A stretch of 64,000 nt of DNA from Castor canadensis (lineage: Eukaryota > Chordata > Mammalia > Rodentia > Castoridae): positions 62,342,501-62,406,500 of the forward strand of contig NC_133394.1 of assembly GCF_047511655.1 (NCBI RefSeq). Direction: 5' to 3'. A program made the position numbers and the translations under genes. Of the stretch, positions 35,168-46,143 are shown one piece after another; the stretch's first letter is position 1; each line of letters begins with the position of its first letter. The notes under the pieces were generated by a model. It saw only the letters and a list, made by a program, of their open reading frames with translations. It made no database searches and was not told where the DNA came from.

Positions 35168-37089
35168 AATATAGGCACTTATAGCTATGAACTTTACCCT
35201 TAGCACAGCCTTTACTATGTCTTACAGATTCTGGTAGGTTTTATTTTCATTTTTATTGGATTCTAGGAACTTTTTGATTTCTTCCCTTATTTCTTCAGTC
35301 ACCCATTAGTTTTTCAGCAGTGTGTTGCTCAGTCTCCATGCGTTTGAATATTTTTTGTGGTTTCTTGTGTTGTTGCAGTCTAGTTTTATTCCATTGTGAT
35401 CAGACATGATATAGGGGGTTACTTTGATTTTATTGAATTTGTTGAGACTTACTGTGTGTCCTAAAATATGATCTATTTTGGAGAAAGTTCCATGAGCTGC
35501 AGAAAAGAATGTGTAATGTATGGTTGTTGGGTGAAATACTCTGTAGATAGCAACCATGTCTATTTAGTTTAATGTGTGGAGTAACTCCGAAGTTTCTTGG
35601 TTGAATTTTTGCCTGAATGACATATCTATTGGTGACAGTGGAGTATTTAGGTCTCCCACTATTACTGTGTTAAGAGTTTATCTGTGCTGTTAGGACCATT
35701 AGAGTTTTTTTTTTTTAATGTAGATGGGTGCCCCTGTGTTTGGTGCATATATGTTAAGGATTGATATTTCTTCTTGATGAATTGTTCCTTTCATTAATAC
35801 GAAGTGACCTCCATTGTCTCTTCTGATTGATTTTAGTCTGAAGTCTACTTTGCCAGATATGAGTATAGCTACTCCTTCCTGTTTTGGGGTCTATTTGCTT
35901 GGAAAACTTTTTTCTACCCTTTGACTCTAAGCCAGTATTTATTTTCCTCAATGTGATGAGTCTCTTGTAAGGAGCATATAGTTGGGCCTTGTTTTTTATC
36001 TCAGTTTGCTATTTTATGTCTTTTGATTGGGACATTGAGGCCATTTACATTCAGTGCTTATATTAAGAAGTTCCTGGTGTTTCCAGCCATTTTTATTCCC
36101 CTGTTGTTTAGATTTGCCAGTCCTTGATTACTGATCTGCTTGCTCAAAAGGGTTTATTCCTTCTTGAGTCTTCCTGTCTCACTCTAGTCTCTATATGTAA
36201 AAGTCCTTTAAGTATCTTCTGTAGTGCTGGCTTGGTAGTCATGAATTCCTTTAGTTTTTCCTTGTTGTGGAAGGTTTTAATTTCTCCTTCAATTAGGAAG
36301 GATAGTTTTGCTGGATAGACTAGTCTAGTGCTTTCTTTCAGGGACTGAATTATATCTTTCCATGACCTTCTTGAGTTTAGAGTTTGAGTTGAGAAATCTG
36401 CTGTTATTCTAATGGGTTTGTCTTTATATGTCACTTGTCTTTTTTTTTTTGCAGCTTTCAGAATTCTTTCTTTGTTCTGTGTGCTGATTGTTTGATTATG
36501 ATATGTCTGTGGGTTTTTCTTTTTGGTTCTGATGGTTTGGTGTTCTGTAAGCTTCGTGAAGCTTTCTCCATGTGTTTGAGTATTTTCAACACACAGTGTC
36601 TCTTTCTTTCTCAAGTTTAGGGAAGTTTTCAGCTATTATTTTATTGAATAGGTTGTCAATGCCTTTAGTTTGTATCTCCTCTCCTTCATCTACACCCATG
36701 ATTCATAGGTTTGGTCTTTTCATGGTGTCCCAGATATCTTACATGTTCCATTCATATTTTCTTAGCATTCTTTCATTATCTCTTATTGTTTGGTCTAATT
36801 CCTCCACTTTGTCTTCTGTTTTTGATACTCTATTTTCAACTTGCTCCACTCTGTTCACCAAGCTTTTGATTGAGGCTTTTATTTGGAATATTGAGTTGTT
36901 TATTTTGGATTAATTATTTTCTAAGGTTTCCATATCTTTTTTGATTTCCTCTTTCATATCCTAGATAGTCTTCTTAATTTCATTCATCTGTTTGTATTCT
37001 CTTTGAGCTCATTTAATTGTTTATTCACATCCTTTTTGAGGTCAAATACTAGCTCTTGTGTTTCTTCTTTGAAGTCTTTAATCATTTTT
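35168..37089 (-). mobile_element. L1-D, 5' part: EN domain and ORF1
   Basis: This is the continuation of the older L1 interrupted by L1-A. ORF2 begins on the minus strand at about 36094 ('atggctggaaacaccagg'). Decayed endonuclease pieces lie at 35306-35557 ('[20 protein letters not shown]', 'MSDHNGIK'). A readable ORF1 C-terminal segment of 156 codons lies at 36144-36614 ('ERILKAAKKKRQVTYKDKPIR'), and a coiled-coil remnant extends toward 37080. The L1 sequence ends at 37089, inside ORF1, where a U6 snRNA copy begins. Confidence 0.9.
36144..36614 (-). pseudogene. L1-D ORF1 C-terminal part
   Basis: This open segment of about 156 codons encodes the RNA-recognition and C-terminal parts of L1 ORF1p. 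Key strings are 'ERILKAAKKKRQVTYKDKPI' and 'ITADFSTQTLNSRRSW', aligned with L1-A 'ITADFSTETLKARRAW'. The 'YPAKLSF' block intact here is where L1-A has its nonsense codon. The N-terminal half is frame-disrupted upstream. L1-D is an older generation than L1-A, yet this C-terminal block is still open. It is not a functional gene. Confidence 0.85.
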
Positions 37090-37195
37090 AAAAATCTGGA
37101 ATGTTTCATGAATTTGTGTGTTATTCTTATCTAGAGACCATGCTAACCTTCTCTCTATCATTCAATTTTAGTATATGTGCTGCCAAAGTGAGCAC
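37090..37195 (-). pseudogene. U6 snRNA pseudogene fused to L1-D
   Basis: On the minus strand the 106 bp read as U6 snRNA from its first base ('gtgctcactttggcagcaca', 'tatactaaaattgaatgata', 'gagaaggttagcatgg') to its terminal T-run ('ttccagattttt'). Substitutions are spread along the length and include CpG decay in 'gtgctcgcttcgg'. Length equals that of mature U6. No proximal sequence element or TATA is evident upstream, so it is not a transcribed U6 gene. The 3' end joins directly to L1-D ORF1 sequence in the same orientation. This is the signature of L1 reverse transcriptase switching template from L1 RNA to U6 RNA. Confidence 0.93.
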
Positions 37196-37829
37196 TCACT
37201 GCTTTTCTTACACTGAATGTGAACCATTTTCCTTCTTCTAACCATACTAATGAGAACATTACTTAAACACCAAGCAGTACAGAATTGGAAGCAAATAAAG
37301 TGTTCTCTGACCAGATTTTCTTTGAGTATGAAGAGAGAATTTTCAGGAAGTCAAGTGTTTATGAAATTTAGGCAAGTCTATATACTTTTTAGCACTTCAC
37401 TTACTGCATCTATATAATGAGAAACTTTGATTAAATTACAAGTCCTTCCAATGCTGAAATTTAATTATGGTTGATTATCACAAATCATCCTAAGATTAAA
37501 AATTGAGAGTTGAACAATGTATCTTTAATAATAATGACAATTATCAAGCACTAAATGTATGCTTATCATTTAATGTTTTCCATAGGACTTGGAGAAATTA
37601 GTCTCTACCTTGAACTATCCAATATTTTCAAAGGAAAATTCAAGTAGATAAGCAGATTAAAGAAGTCATTCTATGGGAAGGGGACAAAGGAAGAGTGAAG
37701 AGGATTAGAGGAGATGAACCAATTGGGGTTGTAATACATATATGCTTGGAACTATCACATGGATACTCCCTGTGCAGCTATCCTATCTCAAACTAGCAAA
37801 AAAAGAAAATCAGACTTTTCTTTCATCTT
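37196..37829. other. Unique stretch, no gene
   Basis: AT-rich. Its first bases, 'tcactgcttttctt', may be the right-hand L1-D target duplication ('tcacactcttttttt' on the left). The two agree only with small differences. Confidence 0.4.
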
Positions 37830-38140
37830 GTATCTTTTTTTATCTTTTATCTACAAAATCAGAGGACAGGAGGGCAGAATAGGTCCTGCTCCAGTGTAGG
37901 GGAAGGGTTGGCACCAGTGGGAGGGAGGAGGTGGCAGGGAAAGGGGGTAGGAGAATGAATACAGTGCAAAAAATGTGTACACATATAAGTAAATGCAAAA
38001 TGACACCTGTTGAAACTATTCTAGGAATTGGGGGAGGAGAGATAAAAGAGAGTGATAGAGGGGGTGAATTCAAGTATGATATATTGTAAAAACCCTTATA
38101 AGTGCTGTAGTGCACCCCCACCAAGAACAACAATAAAGAA
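37830..38140 (+). repeat. Old L1 3'-end fragment (copy 4 of 5)
   Basis: The plus strand contains 'aagtaaatgcaaaatgacacctgttgaaactattctagg', a G/A-rich middle ('gagggggtgaattcaagtatgatatattgtaaaaacccttataag'), 'tgcacccccaccaagaacaac' and an 'aataaagaaaaaag' tail. The layout is shared with 58505-58790 and, inverted, with three other copies. Confidence 0.65.
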
Positions 38141-38214
38141 AAAAGAAGACAACATTCTATATATCTTTAATATTTCTTCATTGAATTTACTTACACTTCT
38201 TAGCTAGATTTTCT

Positions 38215-38300
38215 TCTGAGAATGGAGGATTCAAAGATGAATAAAACATGATCTTCATCCTCCAAGAGTTCACAGTCAAGGTAGTATGTTTAAAAATGAT
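38215..38300 (-). repeat. L2-like scrap
   Basis: The plus strand reads 'caaagatgaataaaacatgatcttcatcctccaagagttcacagtc', which resembles the reverse complement of an L2 3' segment ('gtaagctcc...ttgttcac'). It is short. Confidence 0.4.
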
Positions 38301-38459
38301 TACAAAAGCATGACCATGGCAAACCAAATAAGTTTATAAATTGGTTTCCTCTTACCACCTGTAGCTGATATCATCTTCCTTCATTAAAGTTATATAGCTG
38401 TGTTTAGTGTAAGTGCTGAATTCTTGGATTTCCTACTAGGGCATTTCAGAGTCATATAT

Positions 38460-38546
38460 TTCTTAGATTGTAAATTTGATGAAGGCAGGGCATATATGCA
38501 TTATTTAAGTTGTAATTCTAGCACTTAACCACCGGGACTGGCATGG
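38460..38546 (+). repeat. L2-like scrap
   Basis: The blocks 'gattgtaaatttgatgaaggcagggc' and 'cttaaccaccgggactggcatggag' follow the L2 3' order. It is short and diverged. Confidence 0.4.
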
Positions 38547-38692
38547 AGAGCACAAATAGACTCTAACGCAGTGATAGTGGGAGGCCTGAATACCCCACCA
38601 TCACCAATAGATAGGTCATCCAGGCAAAAGATCAACAATGGAACTTCAGGACTACTCCACACATTACACTAAATAGACATGGTTGATATCTG
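38547..38692 (+). repeat. Isolated L1 ORF2 endonuclease-domain fragment
   Basis: The plus frame carries 'gcagtgatagtgggaggcctgaataccccaccatcaccaatagataggtcatccaggc'. It aligns with the '[19 protein letters not shown]' endonuclease region of L1-A and L1-B. Only about 150 bp are present, without flanking ORF2 or a 3' end. The aspartate of the GDFN box is changed (GGLN-like). Confidence 0.65.
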
Positions 38693-39454
38693 TGTTTTGT
38701 ATAGAATTAATTTTTAATCATGCCTAGAAGCTAATAGAGAGGACATATATTTAATTGTGAATACAGTTAAAGTTTTAATTATAAAATTGTCTTTTTAAAT
38801 ATTTATTCTGGGTATTCTTAGAAACTGTTATGATATAATCCCTTTGTTAGCTCAATGTACCATATATTTTCCTTTCCTAATAAATTAATTTATCATAGTT
38901 TTATTTAAGTAGCAGTTTCTTTACACAATATTTAAAATATGTTTCAATTTGAAAAAAATGACTTCATATATAACTATAAACATATAGTTATATTTATATT
39001 ACTTTCTGGACCAAAAATCTCAGTAAAACATACTTATATTTTGTAAGTGGACAATAATTTTGATTATTTTTTCACATTCTTAGGAATGCAAGTGATACAG
39101 ATAAGAAGAGGAACTGGAATATGCAGTCAAGTTAAAAAAAAAAACGTTAGATTCCTCTCCAGCCCACACAGTTCTGAATGAAATTGTATTACTAGTTACA
39201 TAGAACAATACTTGTGGAAAACTATTATTGTTTAGTCATTAAAGTAATGAAATTTAAACTAACCATTTTTTGAAAAACATGGTTTACAAGTTGAGTGGCT
39301 TGGGCAAATAGGTAACCACTATCCCCCCACTTTAAGCTTAGGGCTGTTAATTTTAATTTCTAGCACCCCTCCCCCGATGACTATACACACAATTTACATT
39401 TATGTTAAAAAATTAACCTTCTCTTGCATCTCTTCACATAACAGAGTTGTATGG
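38693..39454. other. No gene or clear repeat
   Basis: AT-rich, unique-looking. Confidence 0.45.
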
Positions 39455-39700
39455 GTAGTGACAGTCCTCTCCAACCTCATCTTCATCTACTCTCATGTAG
39501 TTCCTCCTTTCTTTGGCCACTCCAGTCTCACCCCAGCTGCTCTCAGATCTTGACATCTTTCTTATCTCAGTGACTTCATCCACCTCTATCCTTTTCTCTT
39601 TTTTGACCTTACAAAGCCTGTTCTGGCCACCTGTTAGTCACTTCCCTTTGTTTATTTAATAATGTGTATTGAAATTTGTATTTAGTCTTTGCCTTTAAAA
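39455..39700 (+). repeat. L2-like interior
   Basis: The string 'ctccaacctcatcttcatctactctcatgtag', 'ttggccactccagtctcacc' and 'cagtcacttccctttgtttatttaataatg' type blocks follow remembered L2 sequence ('ctccagccacactggcc'). Diverged. Confidence 0.4.
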
Positions 39701-40059
39701 ATTTACATGCAGCAAACTTCTTCTTTAAAACCTCTCACTCCCATCTGAAGGAAATATCACTGGAAAATTCCATGGTAATGGCTAGACATCTCTCCCTCAC
39801 CCCTGTCCCCCAGGCTTGCACAGTCACCCTTTCCCATTGGCTTCACCATAAGTAGTCTGTTGCCTCTGTGTACCCTTGGTGGAATGTAATGATTCTTTCT
39901 GCCAGCCCTTAGTTTGGCTAATTCTACACTAAAAAAATAAACTCACACTTTGATTCTCATTCCTTTAATTGATGAGGCTCCCTGCATGGTGCATCAACAT
40001 TGCTTATTTCTCTCATATTTCACTGGCCACCAGAACTTAATTATTGTGATACATTTGTC
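39701..40059. other. No gene recognised
   Basis: Slightly C-rich. No coding frame or motif. Confidence 0.4.
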
Positions 40060-40165
40060 AGTTTTCTAAGGACAGGTATAGTTTATTAATTTTTATACCC
40101 ACCTACAATTATTCCAGTGATTACTACACAGCAGGTGCTCAATAGTGTATATCTGTTGAAGACTT
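40060..40165 (+). repeat. L2-like ancient LINE 3' end
   Basis: The blocks 'tctaaggacaggtatagtttatt' and 'ccagtgattactacacagcaggtgctcaatagtgtatatctgttgaa' match the L2 terminus well. Confidence 0.55.
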
Positions 40166-40544
40166 AATTAAAACGAGAGCCCCTGAAAACAGGCTGAACA
40201 TGAATGATCTCTGAATGTCTAACTGCCCCTCAGATGAATTTCTAGATAAGGTGGATAAGGAACTTGGGCCTCCATGACACATCCTGGAGCTTGAGCACAG
40301 GAACCTCAGTTCTTCCATCTGAGAATGAGTGAGCTGGGATAGTTTGTCATTTCTTTTTCATTTCTGTTTATATTTCATCAATACATTTTGAATTTCCAGG
40401 TAGCTTGGGGAAAGTAATTTAAAGTGGGTCACATAATTTTCCAATTATTTAATGTTTTTTATATTTTAACCAAACAAGTTTTTCCTATATCGTGAAAATA
40501 AAGTAATTATGCAATGACAAAGTAGAAAAGGAAGTAATGAAGAT

Positions 40545-40690
40545 TTATTTGACCACCTCCTATGCCATAGGTTCTGAGGTAGACCCTTTGAATCCTTTTT
40601 CTCATTCAGTTCTCATGGTTGCTGTAAGAGGGATGTACAATTATCACTATTTGAAGATTTAAAACAAAAACCTAGATAACTGAATCACAT
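40545..40690 (-). repeat. MIR SINE
   Basis: The plus strand reads 'tgaccacctcctatgccataggttctgagg', 'tctcattcagttctcatggttgctgtaagagggatgtacaattatcac', then 'aacctagataactgaatcac'. This is the reverse complement of the MIR core and 3' end. Confidence 0.65.
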
Positions 40691-42589
40691 TATGATATCC
40701 TTTTTGTAGTGCTGTCTCTCTACTTACAGGGCTGTGAACATTCATAGTCAAGTATTTTAAAACTATGGAATTTTTATAGACCAAGGCAGTGATTCTTTGC
40801 TATTATCTGGTTGGAGTAACCAGGAAATGCTATTTCACTCAAGGGCATTATTATTTTAACATTTAGTCATTTATGAGAAGAGAATTTATTAAAGTTTAAA
40901 GAGTGCAGTAACAGAGATTGGAGGAAGAAAAGAGATGGATGGAGATGTAGAAAAAGAAAGAACATTCATTTTAGAGGGACTAACTAGTAAGACTTATAGC
41001 ATAATGGCAGATAGTCATGGAGTCTTAAATCTGAAAATTTGAAGGTTAGTGGCTCACATGCATGAGCAATTTGTACACATACAAACAATATTTGTGAGGA
41101 GGAGAAATCTGATTATCTATCTACCTATCTGTCATCTATCAAGTATTACTGAAAATTTTTATCACTACAATAAAGGAAATTAATAAACAATTTATCTGGA
41201 TGATGGGATTAACACTCTCAAACAGGGGATAAAATAACTAACTCACCTATAATTGGCAAAATATTTGCCTCACCTACCATCATTTAAAAATTTTCAGTTT
41301 TGTCCATATTTTGAGATAGTTATAATTTAAAAAATATGACTAATTAGTACAAAAAAATTCAGTAGAATCTAGGACTGATGATAATCTACAAACTGGAAAA
41401 TCAGTCTTTAATAAATAGTGGGCTTATGATTTCTTACAAATTCATTTCTTTTCTATGATATTTACATCTGTTTCATCCATTAGCCTTATATTTTTGATTC
41501 AGTCATATAAAATGTTAGGGACTTTTCTCAAAAAAGTGGTGCAAACTTTGAAAATAAGTTGTGTTTGTGAAAACTATTCAAAATTAGAATTATGGAAATT
41601 AATTTTAAACCTCTGAAGATGTAATTCCATGCAGATGAGAGAATATTTATGCTTACCTAGAGATTTAGCATGTGTATTACTGTAAGTTATTCAGTTAGAA
41701 AGCTGGTTAATCAAGCTTAGTGAAATGTTTTGCTAACATGATCTTGAAACAATTATTTTCATAATTAAAATATTAGTCTACTTTAGAAACCTTTGTAACC
41801 AAACTCAATCTGAGAACTATTGTAACATGTTAATAATCCATACTTTTATCATGACATAACTTGCAACTTCCTTTTGTGTCTAAAAACATTTTGATCAAAT
41901 AGTTGAACACATATTTAGCAAAAGAATAAGTAGAGTCGAACCTAGATGCTATTACATAATATAATTGGTTTCCAAAACTGAAGCTGGAAGATTGAACATA
42001 AAATATTTGGGAGAGTACCTTGGCAGTGGATGGATTAGGTAACCTGAGAATCTTCCAAATAAAGATACCTGAAAAGGAAAGGAAAATACAATAAACACAT
42101 TGTAGAAGCATACCTGATGTTGCAACAAAAAATGGAAAATCCCCATGGATGAAGGATGCAAGCAAAGCAGGGTTATGGGGTCAATATTGTGGGAAGGCAA
42201 TCCCTAGAAGGAAATCTGTGAGCAGATTTTCTCAGATCCCTGGAAGAAAGAGGAGGAGAGGTATGGGAGTAGAGGGTATTTTGTGTTTTAATGGCCATAT
42301 AGGCATAAAACCTGTTTTTAATGAGGATGTGGGATCAAAACTCAAAACATGTTTTTGACCCTTGGAAGTATTTACCTCAGTGAAATTGTGGCTGACAAAA
42401 TTTACTCACTGGAATATAGGAAGAAGACAGAAAGCACAGGCCCTATATGGAAAATGCCATGTGCTTTGAGTTTTATTAGCATGGATCAACCTTCACACAG
42501 TTTGGATCTTAAATATGAATTACATGAAAGAAACCTCAAGCCAAGAATTTAACTTAAAAAGTAGTCTTTGTTGCCTTACAGAATAAGCA
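40691..42589. other. Unique AT-rich DNA, no gene
   Basis: No conserved frame. A short TATC-type tandem lies at about 41115-41150. The overlapping frames at 41830-42552 have no domain. The part from about 42560 may already belong to the old L1-H. Confidence 0.4.
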
Positions 42590-42743
42590 TCTTCTGTCAA
42601 GAGTAACATTGAGGTTATATAAAGAGCTCAAAAATTAAACAGGGGATTAATATCCAGAATACATAAAAAATTCAAAAATTAAAGATAAAAAAGAGCAAAT
42701 AGTCTAATCAATAAATGAGTAAATGAGCTGAATAGATGATTTT
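42590..42743 (+). mobile_element. L1-H segment 1 (outermost old L1)
   Basis: The plus strand carries L1 ORF2 3'-end sequence ('tatataaagagctcaaaaattaaacaggggattaatatcc', 'caataaatgagtaaatgagctgaatagatga'). It breaks at 42743 where L1-F begins and continues at 44907. This is the outer host of the nested stack. Confidence 0.75.
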
Positions 42744-44906
42744 CTATTTTTATAAATTTTTATTAGGATACATTCATTATACAGGGGCATTCATAGTGAC
42801 AATTCCAATTAGACATATATTATACATTATTTACATTGTCCCAATTGTCTCTCCCCTCAGCCCTCTCTTCACTCCACTTAAAGCAATTTCAAGAGGTTTC
42901 TTAGTTCTACTTCATATACATACATGAAGTCCTTCTACCATATACTGTCACCTTAATCTCCTTCATTCACCCTCCCCCTCCCACTAGTACTGCCCCCCAC
43001 AGACTGTATGAATTTTACAGTCCTGTATTTTATTATTAATATTTAAGTTAATATTCAAAGGCATTTCTCAATGTATAGCCACTATGGGTATGCTTTACTT
43101 TGGTCCTTTCAAGGCATCCATTACTTTCCCTTATCCTTTTATCTTCTACCTCCCATTTTTTAACAGCTTTCAGTACACATCCTTATATCCTTTACCTTCA
43201 CATTTTATGTTTTATGATATTATTGATGCTCTATCATTCTCTTTTCCTTTCCCTCTTTTCCCAACTTAAATAGAGTATTCAAACAAGTTCTATATCTGAG
43301 GTTGCATATGATCATGATTGTTTTTGTGCATGTTTATCTTTTGGATCTACCTTCTGTGTATGAGAAAAAATGTATATTTTTGAGCCTGGTTTATGTCATG
43401 TAACATGATGTCTTTCAGTTGTATCCATTTACCTTCAAACCACATGTCATTATTCCTTGTGGCTAAATAGTACTCCATTGTGCATATATATCAACAGTAT
43501 CTTGACACATTCATCAGCTGTAAAAGCACCTGGGTTGTTTCCAAAGCTTGGTTATGGTGAATAATGCTGTGATGACCATAGTGTGAAAGTGTCTCTATTG
43601 TATCCTGTCTTATGTTCCTTTAAGTAGCGGTATCACTATGTCATATGACAGTTTTATCTTTAGCTTTTTGAGGAATCTCCATACTGCTTTCCATAGTGGT
43701 TGTGCGATTTAGCATTCCCACAAGCAGTGTTATTAGGGTTCCTGTTTCACTGCATCCTTGCCAGCATTTGTTGTTGTTACTACCCTTGATTATGGCCATT
43801 TTAACCAGGATGAGGTGAACTCTAAGTGTTGTTTTGATTTATATCTCTTTTATAAGCAGGGAAGTTGATCACTTCTTCATGTATTTACTGTCACCTCTTC
43901 CTTTGAGAATTCCCTGTTAAATTTATATGCCCATTCCTTCATAAATGATGCTAATTCTTTGGAGGTTGAGTGTTTTGAGTTCACTGTAGATTCTGGATAT
44001 TAGTCCCTTATTGGATGAGTAGCTGGCAAAGATTTTCTCCCATTCTGTGGGCTGTCTCTTGAGTCTGGTGACTGTTTTCTTTGCTGTGTAGAAGCTCTTC
44101 AATTTGATGCAGTCCCATCTGTTCATTATTTCTCTTAGATGCTGGGTCTTTTGAGTTCTGTTTAGGAAGTCATTCCCTATACCTATCTGTTTCAGTGTAT
44201 TTACTGCTTCCTGGAGTTGTTTCCATTTCAGGCCTTATATTAAGGCCTTTGATCCACTTTGAGTTGATTTTGATACAAGGTGAAAGACAGGGATTTAGTT
44301 TCAGCCTTCTACATGTGGATATTCAGTTTCCCCAGCAGCATTTGTTGCAGAGCCTGCCTTTTCTCTATCATGTGTTTTGCGCTCCTTCATTGAAGATAAG
44401 TTGGCTGTAGATGCATGGGTTTATGTCTGCCTTTTCTGTTCTGATCCATTGGTCTTCCTGTCTGCTTTTATGCCAATAGCATGCTGTTTTTATTGTTATG
44501 GCTCTGTAGCATAGCTTGAAGTTGGCTATTATGATACCTCCAGCAATGGACTTTTTGCTCCTAATTGCTTTGGCTATTCTAGGTCTTTTTTCCTATGCAT
44601 TTCAAGATTCATTTTTCTATTTCTGTGCAGAGTGTCACTTGAATTTTGTTAGGGATTGCATTGAACATGTAGCGTGCTTTTGGTAGTGTGGCCATTTTCA
44701 CAATGTTGATTCCAGCAATCCATGAGAATAGAAGGTCTTTCTATCTTCTGATGTCTTTGATTTCTCTCTTCAGTGGCTTTATAGTTTTCATTAAAAAGGT
44801 CTTCAGTTTCCTTTGTGAAATTTATTCCAAGGTACCTTATTGTTTTTAGGCTATTGTAAATGGGATTGTTTCCCTGATTTCTTTCTCATTCTTAACAGAT
44901 GATTTT
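42731..44906 (-). mobile_element. L1-F: 5'-truncated older L1 inserted in L1-H
   Basis: The flanking TSD is 'aatagatgatttt' (42731-42743) against 'aacagatgatttt' (44894-44906), one mismatch in 13. The body (42744-44893, minus) has the same 3' UTR start as L1-D ('cctaataaaaatttataa'). It runs through the ORF2 C-terminus (43923-44126, with '[22 protein letters not shown]') to mid ORF2, where it is 5'-truncated. Frames are broken in many places. It belongs to the same generation as L1-D. Confidence 0.88.
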
Positions 44907-44997
44907 TAAATAAAGAAATAAAGACATCCAATAAATACCTGAAAAATGTTTAGCATCCTTAGCCATCAGGAAAATTTAAATCAAATTTACCCTGAGA
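44907..44997 (+). mobile_element. L1-H segment 2
   Basis: The sequence continues L1-H exactly where L1-F interrupted it ('ccaataaatacctgaaaaatgtttagcatccttagcc'). It ends at 'taccctgaga', where L1-E begins. The continuation is at about 55027 ('tttcatctcacccttgtcag'). Confidence 0.8.
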
Positions 44998-45229
44998 GGA
45001 CACTCCAAGATGCCAGATTATTGACTTACCCCAGATAGCCGTGCTTCAACAAACCTGCAAGTTCACCTTAGGTTCCTGGCAGCAAAGGCAGTTGGTCTGA
45101 TTAGTTTGCTAAATAAGTGGCTGCCAACATGTACACAGACCATATCTATAATGACCAACCTCTAATTAAGCCTTTTAAAGTGCAATTCCATTGTAGGCAC
45201 TTGGGCATCTCCAGGAACATGCTGTGCCA

Positions 45230-46143
45230 TTGGTGGGTGTTTTTTTATAATTTTTATTTTTTTATTATTCATATGTGCATACAAGGCTTGGGTCATTTCT
45301 CCTCCCTGCCCCCACCCCCTCCGTTACCACCCACTCCACCCCCTCCCTCTCCCCCCCACCCCCTCAATACCCAGCAGAAACTATTTTGCCCGTATTTCTA
45401 ATTTTGTTGTAGAGAGAGTATAAGCAATATTAGGAAGGACCAAGGGTTTTTGCTAGTTGAGATAAGGATAGCTATACAGGGAGTTGACTCACATTAATTT
45501 CCTGTGCATGTGTGTTACCTTCTAAGTTAATTCTTTTTAATCTCACCTTTTCTGTAGTTCCTGGTCCCCTTCTCCTATTGGCCTCAGCTGCTTTTAAGGT
45601 ATCTGCTTTAGTTTCTCTGCGTTGAGGGCAACAAATGCTAGCTAATATTTTAGGTGTCTTACCTATCCTCACACCTCCCTTGTGTGCTCTCGCTTTTATC
45701 ATGTGCTCAATGTCCAATCCCCTTGTTGTGTTTGCCCTTGATCTAATGTCCACATATGAGGGAGAACAAACAACTTTTGGTCTTTTAGGCCAGGCTAACC
45801 TCACTCAGAATGATGTTCTCCAATTCCATCCATTTACTGGCTAATGATAACATTTCATTCTTCTTCATGGCTGCATAAAATTCCATTGTGTATAGATACC
45901 ACATTTTCTTGATCCATTTGTCATTAGAGGGGCATCTTGGCTGTTTCCATAACTTGGCTATTGTGAATAGTGCCGCAATAAACATGGTGCCTCTGGAGTA
46001 ACCTGTGCCACAGTCTTTTGGATATATCCCCAAGAGTGGTATTGCTGGATCAAATGATAGCTCAATGTTTAGCTTTTTACGTAGCCTTCAAATTTTTTCC
46101 AGAGTGGTTGTACTAGTTTACATGCCCTTGGCGGGTGTTTTTT
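45230..46143 (-). mobile_element. L1-C: 0.9-kb truncated young-family L1
   Basis: The TSD is 'ttggtgggtgtttttt' (45230-45245) against 'ttggcgggtgtttttt' (46128-46143), one mismatch in 16. The body between is the last 0.88 kb of the young L1 on the minus strand: the G-rich 3' UTR tract and the final part of ORF2 (45785-46033, '[20 protein letters not shown]', '[12 protein letters not shown]'). It differs from L1-A and L1-B at several sites and is somewhat older. It shows no inversion. Confidence 0.9.

Noticed and set aside
37090..37195. Functional U6 snRNA gene
   Set aside because: There are multiple substitutions and no upstream TATA or proximal element at the spacing needed, and its 3' end is fused to L1 rather than flanked by a normal locus.
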